Positions 33,843-45,332 are shown, counted from the first letter of the stretch. The stretch: DNA of 64,000 bases from Isoetes taiwanensis (GCA_021234155.1 JAJEKV010000080.1:3935948-3999947), one strand, 5' to 3'. Translations and numbers: made by a program. The notes: generated by a model from the letters alone, not told the origin.

Positions 33843-34386
33843 CCGTGGACGATAAAAGTACCTTCCTTCCTTCCTTCCGTTCCTTTACAACAAGACATGT
33901 TTCTTTTTGTTCTGATAATCAATTCTTCACAACAAGACATGTTTCTTTTTGTTCCATTTGCAACAAGGCATGCAAATGGATGTCCCAACTATATTGAGAT
34001 GTTATTTTGTTGCTTTTTTATTACTCTTTGTGGGCTACATTGGTACTTTTTTATAGCTAAGATCTTGGAGGGAAGGTTGTGCCAAAGTAAATAGCACAAC
34101 CTTCCATGAAAGAACAATGCTACAACATCTTGCTACAACAAGTCGTAAATCTAGACTCAGCTTTTCAAATTAACGTTTAATTGGATACCCATGGCGATCT
34201 GGCACTAAGCTAGAAATTTGGACTTTATGAAATTAGATTCTATTTGTTAACACTTTCATGAACAAATCGCTCCTTCACTCTAGCCAAATTGTGCGTCGAA
34301 TGAGAACTTCACAGAACAAGGAACAACTTGAGAAATCGTAGATTGCAACACATAGCACAGTTCAAAAAAATTGCAATGATTTTCTA

Positions 34387-35683
34387 TCCTGCATGAATTG
34401 GGTTCAAATTAATGTTGGATTTCTATCCTGAATTCTATGGGACATTCGTGGCTACTGGCTGGCTTGTCTCTCCATCATTGTCTAATCTTCACTCTCTTTT
34501 CACATTTAACTAGCAGTGCCACTGCTACTGTTATAATCAAATTTATGGGTCTTCTTATGATTTTGGTAAGTTCCATCTTAAAATGTCACGAAGGATAAGT
34601 GTGATACCAGCCTAACACATTTGATATACCAACCTATTTAAGAGCGTGCAAAAAGATGATGTTTTATTTGTTGTAAGGACATGTGCATACTTTTTGATAG
34701 AATACTTGCAATATACATGCCTTTCAAAATTGTGTTCTTGCTAATTTCAATACTCAAATAGCATCCTCTACTGACAAGTGTTAAGTAAAAAAGCTTTGTT
34801 TATCATTTCTCTTGTAATCACCTTAAATGGTTGAGATTGAGACATTGAGTTGCATAAGATATTGTATGTGCTCCAACGTTGATGTATGGAATAATAATAG
34901 AACTCTGGCAGGGTGAAATTCTTGTTAAAATCCTTGTTTTGATCTGCTAGATCTTGGTTTTCTCGCTATGGCTATTTTTCTCCAATAGCAGTGCCATGTG
35001 CAATGATATGATCATTTTCATGCAGAGACTGACATAGTAGCAAATCAAAAATAATCCATCCAAAATCACCATTATGACGACGGATGATGGAGCGGATGAT
35101 AATGGCAAGGATTCTTCTAGTATGGTGTGTCTTGGGGTGGTATAGTAGACCGTATACATGTTCATACATGGTGTGATATATACACATGTTTATACCACAC
35201 CATTGCACGTACGCAACACACACCTAATATGCACGTACACATTGTGTATTAGGGGAGAAGATATGCACTATGCAGTGTGTATTAAGGGGGAGTGCTGAGA
35301 GAGGGAGGGAGGGAGAGGCAAAAGGAGGGATCTTGATTTAGCCATGGAGATGGGATTTTTAGGTTGTTCATAAAGTATATTGTCTAAAGTAGCAATTCTG
35401 ATTGATTGTGAAAACATGACTTTGAAGTATGATTTAAGCCACTTCACCCTCGAGACACGGAGGGCAACCCTTCGTGCGCAGCACCTTGTTCTTACTGTTC
35501 AAGACTTGGCAAACGACGTAAACCCTTCATCTTACCACTCCACCATTTGGAGCTAAAAGCTCAATAGGTTTCATACTCTTCTTCCTTTCTTGGAAGGTCA
35601 TGGAAGCTTTTTTCAATCTTTATAAGCGAGCTTCCAGACATTTAACTGTAGATTTTGCTCTCATCCAAAAAAATTCAATCTGA

Positions 35684-35684
<1 letters not shown>
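34387..35684. other. No supported gene
   Basis: Unique DNA to the right of the duplication. Only short frames (for example 72 and 83 codons on the minus strand near 35,000-35,200) with no recognised motif. Confidence 0.6.

Positions 35685-35685
<1 letters not shown>

Positions 35686-35777
<92 letters not shown>
35686..35777 (+). repeat. (CT)46 microsatellite
   Basis: An uninterrupted dinucleotide tract of about 92 bp. It is read as a run of Ser-Leu in an open frame (35,655-35,930) that is therefore not a credible gene. Confidence 0.98.
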
Positions 35778-35779
<2 letters not shown>

Positions 35780-36545
35780 GATGTTGACGGAAAGTGGGCT
35801 AATGCCACTTGAGGGAGAAGCTATTTTGAGGTGTATTATGTACCTCAAGAAGGTGTTGGCATTGGATGAATCTCGGCTTGCTCACAAAGCTTTGATATCA
35901 AGTAAAGAAAGAGATTACTACATGATGTAACAAATGGCTCCAAAAATGGGATATCCAATGGGAGAGGGCGTCTTGGTGACTTCGGATCTAAGACAATGAT
36001 GGATCTCTAAGAAGATACTTATGAAGATGTAGAGGCAGCCCAAAACTAGGATCAGTCTTACAAGCAAAGCATAAATCCGAGGTGGCGCCATCTACACTTC
36101 ACAGGAAAATATTTCAATACAAAAGAGACATTCTATCTGCGGGATCCGTCTTAGCTCCACCATTTGGATAGAAGTGGGGAGATGAGGGGCATATCATACC
36201 AAGATCAAAGATCTGCAAGGTATGGACTCCAAACCGGTGGAGGATGAAGATCATGCGTGCCGATGTAAGGAGCCTATGGAAGCAATTCGAGAGATAAAAC
36301 CGGTATTCATTATGAATCTACCCCTCTTTTTACACTTAATAGTGATATGTTGGGAAAATATTTGATTGAAGACTTCTCCAGCATGGGGATACTTCATTTG
36401 GATTAGGTTGGATAATTAGGATGAGTTTGAGTGAAGGTGATGAGCTAGATGAGGTTGAAGCCTAAATCTATTATTTTATGAAGATGTTTAGCAGTGGTTT
36501 TGTCTAATAGGCCTTTTGGGCCTCCCCATAGACATATAATAAACT
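35778..36545. other. No supported gene
   Basis: Sequence between two pyrimidine microsatellites. I see no long frame and no motif. Confidence 0.55.
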
Positions 36546-36556
36546 CTTTCTTTCTT

Positions 36557-36590
<34 letters not shown>
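36546..36590 (+). repeat. (CTTT)n(CT)n microsatellite
   Basis: About five CTTT units grade into about 14 CT units. This is the second of three pyrimidine microsatellites within 1.1 kb. Confidence 0.95.
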
Positions 36591-36593
<3 letters not shown>

Positions 36594-36702
36594 GGGGTTT
36601 AATGGCTAGTCCATTGGGTTAACAATTAAGAATCTTGTGAACCAGATGCGGAGGTCCATCATATGTCCTCGGGCCATTTTGCCAATGTGACATAAGCGTT
36701 CA

Positions 36703-36744
<42 letters not shown>
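36703..36744 (+). repeat. (CT)n microsatellite with one interruption
   Basis: Roughly 20 CT units with one CC interruption near 36,717. The 110 bases between this and the preceding tract begin ATGGCTAGTCCATTGGGTTA, which loosely resembles a tRNA-like A box; I do not press that. Confidence 0.95.
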
Positions 36745-39387
36745 AATTTGTTTGTCATAAACCCTTCAAAGGCGACACCATTTTTGAGAGCTTGCATTGT
36801 TCTATCACTCAGAAGTTACAATTTACATGGGAGCAATAGGCCTTTACGATGTTATGCTTTCAAATTCATGTTTGTGCTTCAGATTTGCATGCAAATTCGG
36901 CCAATATATTTCCACATATTTTGCAATACCTAATAGACCATTTCTTTCCTCATGAAAATAAACCACTTTAAACTTGATGTAGAATTGAAATGCAGAAATT
37001 TACGCCCTAATGAATCACTTTAAGTCAAATAACTTCCACATGCCCATAAGTGCATTCTTTGCTCCACTTGATCTAAGCTTATCTTCATCAATCTTTTGTT
37101 TGAATCACTCTCGTTTCTATTCCATGTACGCCTCTCCATATTAAATCCTAATTTGAGTCTATCATAAATATGAAATTTAGAACCAATACAACCACCAAAG
37201 CAAACTATACCAAAGCTTTGTGAACTTACACTCCAAATCGAATAGGAGGCGTAAAAAAAGAGGCTCAAATTTGGGTGATTGCAAATTTGTGATACTCTTT
37301 TCGGCACAAAATAAAAACCTGGATTCCATCTTTATATAGATTGGATTGATGATGTAGAACCCGAGATTCTCGAATTGGTCCGGAAAAGCTTTAAAATTTA
37401 GTTTATAACTTGTGGCCCGGGGTTGTCCTTGAATAGATGAAAGACATAGGGCATTCATGATATAGAGCTCTTCAAGGAAGGAAGGAGTACATAGGAGTAT
37501 TTTAAGGAAGTACTAGTTGGGAAAAAAGTGGATTTAAGTACGTGCTGCAGGTAGGTAAATTGGTAGTTCAAGCCCTACTATTCTAAAACAAATAATGTGA
37601 AATATTATCTAAAATTCTTTTAGGAGGACAAACTTAGATGCCAAAAAACTCTAATGGGTTGAAACGCACATTGAATAAACATCACAGTGGTCAAAACAAG
37701 GATCAAGCTTGGATAATTTCACCTTCTTTATACAGGTAGACCCACAAATCTATACTTTTCCAAAAGAAATTGAATTCCCTCGACGTATCACCTTTCCTGC
37801 AGCTCTTCAAAAGCAGAGCCTGGATTACTTGCCTCGGTGCTACCCCCTTGTGAAACGCCTCTCAAAGGCACGAACAAAATAACACTACATAAACCTGCCT
37901 TTTCAGACCTACTTACAAAATTGGCATTTTCTCTCAACTGGCGTTGACCTTACTTTTATTTACAGCTTCAATTATTTGCTTTCGACTATCTTGTAAGTTT
38001 AACATCCTCTCATCAACATCTTGTTTGCTTAAAGAACACTACGCATTTGGAATAGCTTCCCGAATCACCTCTTCACCTCTAGAGCAAGGCAACTAAAGGA
38101 CAACTAATCTAGCAATATCAGTGCTCACGATGCCTCCATCACTACCAATCTTTTGCTCCCTTGTGAGAAAAAATTTAAAACTGACTCGACATAGAAAATA
38201 GACAAAATAGATGTATACGTTCCTCTTTCCACAAATTCTCTCAAGGCCGCGCAAAAATATGATTTTAAATACAACACAATACAAGAACGTTAGTTCCAAC
38301 CATTGCGAGAATACCCTCCCAAAATATGAAATGAATTGTGGCAAGTTAATAGTGGCACAACCATTTGTATCTATCTTGTCATCCAAGTCATTATTGTGAC
38401 TATTGAAACAAGTGTTGGACAAAGAAGTAGTGGTTGAATCAACATGAGTAGCATAGGCCTTTACGGCTGTATAGCAACGATGGTTTCCTATTCGACTTCC
38501 TCTTTTCTAAAATTCTATAGACTCCTAATGCTCATCATTGTTTTATTGTTCGTAAGGAATCATTCATCGTTTCATTGTTGGTAAAGAATCATATCACAAA
38601 TGGATTGACGATCAATCCATTTCATATTCTATTTCTAGGTAGACGTCTTCCTCTTCTAATAATGGAACGCATGGTATATAATTATGCCTGGAATGTGATG
38701 ACATAAAACCATTCATATAAGCATTTTTTTTACAATTTCCTATTTTGCTCTCACTCTCTTTTTGAAATTTACTACTAGGGTTATCTTTTGTACCGACTGG
38801 TGGGGTTCAGTCATATCGGTAGATCATCAGCAACATTCTACCCAATGAAAGGGCAATTAAGTTAATTGTTGCCAGATTATTTTGGATCACGGTTGTTTTA
38901 GAGCAGCTTTTCTTTCCAGATCTGTTGGATGTGATATTATGGTCGCCTTCTAAAGTTGAAATCATTATACGTGTTTTTCCCTCCAGTATCACAAAACACC
39001 AATGTACAGTTCAAAATAAAGCAGCATTTTTTAAAACACTATATTTGTACATTTCAAATAAGCAGAATTTTACTAAATCTTAAGCATCTAACAAATATAA
39101 CTTCTAGGGGTACATTAGGCGCATTAGATAAAATATTGTAGACAGCATTGTCCACGAAATGCAACATTCTACATCTACCACCATCCATATTTCACGTGAC
39201 AAAGGTTGGATCCCACTTTTGTGAGCATTGGGCCTTCTTTTACATACCATAATGCATCGTCGTGCCGTCAGGCCTACATAATGCTACATCTGCCACATCT
39301 CAAAGGTTTAGCTAGAAGACCACTATGAAGCTAAATGGCGCACATAATATCATATGCTACATGTAAAGTAATCTTTTGTACCACATA
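36745..39387. other. No supported gene
   Basis: Unique AT-rich DNA. The longest frames (95, 93 and 109 codons on the minus strand at 37,020-38,422) have no recognised motif and overlap shorter frames on the other strand. Confidence 0.55.
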
Positions 39388-39540
39388 AGCCCATAGAGGC
39401 ATAAATAAAATGTTTCTAACCCTCCTGTGTAAAACCCATGATACAAAACCAACAAGCCCATAGAGGCACAAATAAAATAGTTCTATAAAAATGAATGTTG
39501 CTAAGCCCATCACTCCATAAAGGCATAAATAAAATATTCT
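39388..39540 (+). repeat. Three degenerate tandem units of about 55-65 bp
   Basis: The core GCCCATAGAGGCATAAATAA followed by AAT and TTCTA occurs at about 39,388, 39,449 and (as CTCCATAAAGGCATAAATAA) 39,513. A second shared phrase (TGTTGCTAAGCCCATCACT) occurs at about 39,495 and 39,551. Confidence 0.7.
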
Positions 39541-39591
39541 ATAGAATGGGTGTTGCTAAGCCCATCACTGATTTATTGTAACCCTTCGTCA

Positions 39592-40616
39592 TCTCTACCA
39601 CAAAGAACCAACAAACAAGTTAAGCACCTCTTTTGGTGTTTATATGCCATCGCCTACATAACATGTCATAGCCTTTATTCACATTTTTTTTAAATCTTTG
39701 GCTTCCTATAATTTGCCTCAAATACACATTAACATATCTTTGGCTTACAACAAGGCACATAAATATATGCTTAGCTTTCATATATTTTAGAATTTTCTAC
39801 ATTTGACAATCCTTGAGTTCATAAAACATGGGAGTATAGAGTATATATCTATGTTTGAAGCAATGTATGAATATATTTTAATAACGGGGGTTTTGATTTG
39901 ATATTGATATAATTCTTGAATGATTTGTTAAAAAAAAAAATATAGATTTAAGATAAAAAATATTCATGTTAGCTCACTAGTTAAATTGGTTAAAGTAGTC
40001 TTATTAGGACAATGAGTTATTTAGTAGAAAGAGTTTAGAAGACTGGTATTTTATATTCTAAACATTAGGCCAAAACGTGTAGAACGATATTCGGCTGAAA
40101 CCTTAGAAGGCCGAGCTAAGTATTTCATATTTGAAATCATGGCTTTAAATATAAATGACACAAGCAAAAGAGGTTTGGAGGCTCCAGCGTCTGATTTGAT
40201 TATTGGGATTGATGGATCAAACATTTGTGGAATGAGTTTTTATAAATATAACATAATAAGCAAATAGACATTTGTATATTATTATAGTTATCACAAGGCC
40301 ATATTAGGAACTATTCTGTTATATTTGTCAACACAAAAGATATTCTCATCTGCGTACTGATATAGGACCCCTATCCTAAAAGTTAATGCACCTGTTCTCA
40401 TTTGTAAGATTAGGACATTCATTTTATTATCCTACAATCCACCCCCATATTCATACAGCTCAAAGTAAAAGTTATAGGAATCATCAGGACACCTAGAGGA
40501 AGAAGCAAATAATTATTCAAATGCAATAAGAGGCAATGTAATTTACCAAGGAATTAATTTCAATTCTTGCAATAGCATCATATTTATGTCCGACAATGCC
40601 GGGCACCCATTACTAG
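39592..40616 (+). mobile_element. Candidate non-autonomous Helitron
   Basis: A 3' end of the same family as that at 6,072 but on the plus strand: TGTCCGACA-A-TGCCGGGCA, CCCATTA, CTAG ending at 40,616, then host T. The stem has a G-T pair and one mismatch, consistent with CpG decay. The best 5' end is host A at 39,591 then TCTCTACCAC, giving about 1.0 kb. It has no coding capacity. The last 20 bases are well supported by comparison with the other three ends; the 5' end needs a second copy to confirm. Confidence 0.5.
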
Positions 40617-41940
40617 TATATTTGAAAGGGTCTTTGAATGTTGTATTTGTAATATTCTATATATTAAGATAATGTTTTTTTTCTCCATAGTCTTACCTTT
40701 GGTTTTTGTTTTGTTGCATTGTTGTCAATTGTTACTTTTGTTTCTAGCATAGAATAAACTCTTCAAGAGCGCGAAGAAGAGATGGAAAAATTTCACGACA
40801 CGTTAAATTACTTACATGCACCTACAAGATTAAATTCAGCGAGGCCCATAACTTTGTTTGGGTGCATGAAATTTCATCTGAGAGTCTAAAATTAGCCATT
40901 TTACGTAAAATATATCTAAAAGGATCGACTATAGTCTAGGGATGAATTAAATTTGAATTGATATTTTCCACGTATCTTATATATATTATAGTTAGAATCT
41001 TTTCATGTACATTGTGTAAACAACCATAAATGTGATTCGCTGCATTTAGCTCTCATCCACTGACATAGGGGCAATCCATATTGCCTGTACTTTTATATTT
41101 TTATGATTTTATGGAATATATTAAGTAATACGGACATTTAATGTATTGGTTTTAGCCCCCTATAAGTTTGGAGCCTATAAGATTTATGGATCCTTTGCCC
41201 TTTTGACCTCGCGGTATTCTTAATACTTCATGTGAATTTACCAGCCCTAATGCCACATTATAGACTTAGACTTGCCCCAATACATATGAATCGAGAGTCT
41301 AAAGCCTTTACTTTGCGATTAGGCTTTACTAGAATGGGAACCAATAAAAATGCAAATAGAACTCAAGGCACAATATATTTTACAGCTACCCCTCACATTA
41401 ATACCTTTTGGAAAAATTAGGTATATACTTTTCTAGGCGGCTCCGCCCGGTACATGGTGTGCCACCGGCCGGCGGGCGCTGCAAGTGCCCGTAAACAAAT
41501 GCCTACCGAATCTTGGCAGTGGGTGATGCGAGAGGATATAACTCATGGATGGTTCAAATTTCCATTTAAATTGCTCAAACACACGGCCTTCTTCTCCCTC
41601 TATCTTGCTCTGTTCAAGAATGAAAGTTCTTGTGGCAAATCCTAAAATAGAAGCACAGTGGTTCAAAGAGTGGCCATGCCACACTAGGAACATTCAAAGC
41701 AGTAAAGCCTTTATTTAGAAAAGACAAATAAAAAGAAGGGGAGGGGGTGAGGGGAGAAATTTAAATTTATTTATGCTTGAGAAATCGAATAGAAAATGAT
41801 ATTATTTAAACCCGGAAAAGCTCAGGTGGTTTTAGTGATGGTTTCAGTGGGGCCAAGTCTAAGCGGAACAAACAATTATACCATTAAGCTTGGACCTACA
41901 ATTGTTCGCCACTAGCTAAATTTAAATAACCACCACATCA
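40617..41940. other. No supported gene
   Basis: AT-rich DNA with only short frames. A phrase near 41,830 (AAGCTCAGGTGGTTTTAGTG) loosely resembles the A-box head of a tRNA-derived SINE, but I found no B box or repeat copy. Confidence 0.5.
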
Positions 41941-41956
41941 AAAGTAGGATCCTTCA

Positions 41957-42240
41957 GGAAATGCGTTATCCAATGGGCCCCAACCTTTCAGGGCTTTATC
42001 CCTTCTGGATCTATATCAATTTCCCGCCCACTCTTCACCAGGCTTTATCTCCCTTACACAGATCATATCAATTCCTCCCCTCCTCAAGATGCTTGCCTCA
42101 AGCATGCTGGGGCATACCAATGTTGCCAGTGAACCTTAGCTCACGATACAAATATCTCTAGTGATAACCACCATCAAAGAGGCGAGATCTTTAGAAATAC
42201 GTTATCAATAGGCTGACCTTTACCGGGCTTTATCCCATAC
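41957..42240 (+). repeat. Direct repeat of about 45 bp, spaced 0.23 kb
   Basis: GAAATGCGTTATCCAATGGG...TTTCAGGGCTTTATCCC (41,958-42,003) recurs as GAAATACGTTATCAATAGGC...TTTACCGGGCTTTATCCC (about 42,191-42,237), with a further GGCTTTATC at about 42,041. It could be a decayed LTR or satellite edge. Confidence 0.5.
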
Positions 42241-44819
42241 CCACGATCCGTATCCATAGCCCAAAAATACCTAGAGTAAGGAGAGGCCAGATTTTTTCAC
42301 ACAGGGTATTGCTAAGGAAGAGCCCACTCAGGTCACGATCCCCAACATGGTTTACACTTTTGCCGCCTTGATTGACGCAGTAGCTTGCATGGAATGTGAA
42401 TCGCGAGCTTCACCTCTTTCCCTGGCTCAAAAGCTTTTGGCTTCGTACTGTATTATAAAACTATGGTTTCAACGGATGCATATGTCATATCCGACCTGCA
42501 AATGGTGACCTTTGTTTTTTTCTTGAGCGTGGCGACGAAGCGGAACTCAGCTCCTTGTTTTCTTAGCTCGTGGCGATGTGAATAGCTCCTTTTTCTTGAC
42601 TATACGGAATGAAGTAGAGGGCTAAGCCTGTTTCTTGAATCGCGTAGAAGGGCAAGAAGAAGGCAAGAATGTGGCTTAGCTCGAGAAAAAATCACGGAAG
42701 ATTTTAAAGCCAAATAAAATAAAAGGAATATACCGCATCAATTGAACCCATCGTGTAATTGCTCGCCCACACAATCAAGGCAGGTAGAAATACTCTTTCT
42801 TTCAGAATTAACAAAACCGGATGCGGTCATAAAGAATATACTTCATGGCCTTAATTCCATGTACTTTAATGTACAAACTTCAGTTCCATATTGTAGGCCA
42901 TCACTGAGGGGCGAAAAATATAAAAGAAACTAGTAATTTATTGTAAAATTTGTACTTAGCGAGTCCAGAATCCGGTGATGTGGGGGCAATATGGAGTGAA
43001 AATGCTTTGGAAAGAACCTACATGACCATTTTAACTGGGTCTTTACACTACCGTGCGTTCAATGTGGTGCTTTTGGCCTTGAAGAAGAGGCGTAATGCAG
43101 CGGCGAAAGTTTTGAACTCTGGCGATGAAGGACAACCTTGAGGATGGCCATAGCCATGATTAAGGTAACGAGAGATTCAGCTGGCTGAGTTCCTTTTAGG
43201 AGGGCGCAAATTTGGCCAATTGGAGAATAAGGGAGTTACATGAAGCGCCGTTTGCCATGCCAAGGCAAAGGTCTTAGTAGTAGCGTACAGGCCAGAAGCG
43301 TTTATCATCCGGGGTTTTCAGGGCTAGAATGCTAAATTTAGCGAATTTGTGGCGGGCAGTCGCGGATCTTTTGTGATACAGTCAGCCCCAATTGAATGAC
43401 TTTGATTATGCTGTACAAACGATATTGGTTATGACACCTTGATAGCTTAGCCTTATATCTCACGATCTTGCTTTGCGTAGGCGCTTTTCAAATTCTTGTC
43501 CTTGGGCATCCGATCCCTTTGTTTTGAAATCCATGGATTACGCCTACCTCTTTGGTATATGCTGGAGTTTTAATTTTTCCCAGATCTAATTCTCACCATA
43601 TCTCGGCTACGAGGTTGGAACATGATCGCCTCCATATAAAATCTTGTACCCGGAAAGTGGCGAATCAAGCTGCTCCAAGCGATGAAGCATGGCAGAAATC
43701 TTAGGTCAAAGATTGATACCTTCAATTCGGTACGGATGTTTAATCTTCGGCTTAATTTTGTTTGCGTGTTGCAGGTATTTTGGCATAGTTTTGCCGAAAT
43801 TTCCGGTGTTAACACGTCGGCTATTATTTAAACTGGCGTTGGTGATTGCGATATGATATGCCAGTGCGATTTATTAGACTAGCCGAAAGCTTTCTGGTTT
43901 GATTTGAGGAGACACAGCACTGGTACAATGCTTTTATATATATGCCAACTTTATAGTTTTAACTTGAAACTTCGTAGTTAGAGATAGCCATTACGATACC
44001 CAGCATAATATAGAATTGGGGCCTCTAGGGCGATATCTTGCAAAATATCTCTAAGACAAATTGAAACAATACCACTACGTCTTGAGAAGTATCTATATAG
44101 ATCATTTTGCTCTTTGTGATGAAGTTTACCGTGCGTAGTATAGTGAAACCATGACTAAATAATGAAGATTCTATAACCTCACCCCTCAAGTTTGTAGAAA
44201 ATTCAAAAATACCCTAGAATAGGGTGTTTAGCTCAAATGGCAATAACTTTTTTATGTTCAATCAACTAAAAAAGTGTCCTTCATAGAAGTCTTATAAGAT
44301 ATACAGATACGGCGCTATAATAGCGAGTAGAATGTCAAGCGAGGTTGGAATATTCCAAATTCTCGTCTTTAATAGTACTATAAAAATAAGCGTAAATAGA
44401 GGCACCAACTTGTGAATTTTAACTCAGATTTAAATCATTGGCGTCATTGGAAGATCTTCTCACAGTCTCTATAACATGAGAATAGCTCTTGCCATTGAGG
44501 TATAAAACTCTATTATCTTTTTTTCCCAAAATTTACTCTTCATTTGGAAATTAACACTTTGGAATTTCTAACAAGGCATGTTGAGAATTTTTCCCAATAT
44601 TAAGTATCAGAACCCATACATGTAAAATTAGGCGTAATGCTTGAACTTTCATGTGATTTTTAAGACATAAATTGCTATAGTCATCAAAGTTGTGTCCACG
44701 CTTTCTATATGATTATAAAACCTTGATGCGCTATGAATAGTCAATATTTTGGAGGTCTTTGAGAGGTAATAGCAATCCTCAAGATTTAGAGACCTATAGA
44801 TTTCTAGGAATTACTCTTA
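42241..44819. other. No supported gene
   Basis: Intergenic DNA with mixed composition. Short frames only (63 codons at 42,950-43,141; 81 codons on the minus strand at 43,570-43,815), none recognised. Confidence 0.5.
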
Positions 44820-44859
44820 ATGGCCTGGGAACTCTATAATCATTTCATCGCTAACCGAA

Positions 44860-45310
44860 AAATGAAAAGTGCGAATTCCACAACTGAAAGTACGTTTAAA
44901 CATTGCCGACGGCGTCTGAATCGCGTGTCGCAATTGGCGGCAATACATAAAACGTCAATGCGACGTCGTAGCGAACTGCGTCGCATCACGGCGATAATCT
45001 TCAAAACGTCGGCCGGCCTAAGCGGATACGTCGCGGTGGATCTGCCTCTACGCCAGGTAGGGCGCGGCGGGGTATCACGCCCGAGGCGGTCGCTTACGGC
45101 GTCAAGTCGCATCGACATCGATGACAGCCTCTGTCCGCCGAAATTGGACTTGGCGCGGTGGCGACTAGGTGTCCGCCAGTGTTGTTTAAGCGGCGTCGCA
45201 TTGACATTGGAAGCGTATAGCCACGTCGGTCTACGTAGTACCGTATGTACCCATTTCGGCGGTGACCTGGCGGTGACCGTTGACAATCCGTCGCTGCGGC
45301 GTGGCGTCAT
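44860..45310. promoter_or_regulatory. CpG-rich island
   Basis: About 450 bp in which CG dinucleotides are abundant, unlike the surrounding AT-rich and CpG-poor DNA. The heptamer-like motif GTCGCAWT occurs several times (GTCGCAATT near 44,927, GTCGCATCA near 44,984, GTCGCATCG near 45,107, GTCGCATTG near 45,196), and CGTCAATGCGACGTCG at about 44,957 is nearly inverted at about 45,190. Both strands happen to be open (44,820-45,314 plus; 44,840-45,310 minus), which is explained by the shortage of AT-rich stop codons and is not evidence for a protein. It could be a promoter region, perhaps of a retroelement LTR. Confidence 0.45.
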
Positions 45311-45324
45311 GTGACAAAGATTTC

Positions 45325-45332
45325 TATATAAA
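45325..45332 (+). promoter_or_regulatory. TATA-box-like site after the CpG island
   Basis: TATATAAA directly downstream of the CpG-rich block, followed by pyrimidine-rich sequence (CAACTCTTTCTCGGCC). This arrangement suggests a plus-strand promoter, but I recognise no gene behind it. Confidence 0.35.

Larger units (their letters stand above)
33222..33881 (+). mobile_element. 5'-truncated LINE with (TTCC)n tail inserted in copy B
   Basis: Absent from copy A, whose empty site is between 19,306 and 19,307. It contains the end of a LINE ORF2 (to 33,647) and a 3' untranslated region with an AAAACCC...GGGTTTT hairpin near 33,757-33,780, a stem-loop AGACC-GATT-GGTCT (33,829-33,842), CCGTGGACG, and a (TTCC)4 tail. 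It is about 660 bp and much more GC-rich than its surroundings. There is no clear target-site duplication; one or two bases differ at the right junction. Confidence 0.88.
19819..34386. repeat. Copy B of the tandem segmental duplication
   Basis: Directly adjoins copy A in the same orientation and ends at the same boundary base sequence (AATGATTTTCTA), after which the DNA is unique. It is about 1.2 kb longer than copy A, accounted for by an internal duplication of about 1 kb near 20-22 kb, a 198-bp extra segment (21,466-21,663) and a LINE insertion (33,222-33,881), offset by the absence of the copy A LINE. Confidence 0.93.

Noticed and set aside
35655-35930. 91-codon plus-strand open frame with a long Ser-Leu run
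   Set aside because: It is the translation of the (CT)46 microsatellite with random flanks.
44820-45314. 164-codon plus and 156-codon minus overlapping frames
   Set aside because: Both strands are open over the same CpG-rich block, as expected from composition; no motif in either.
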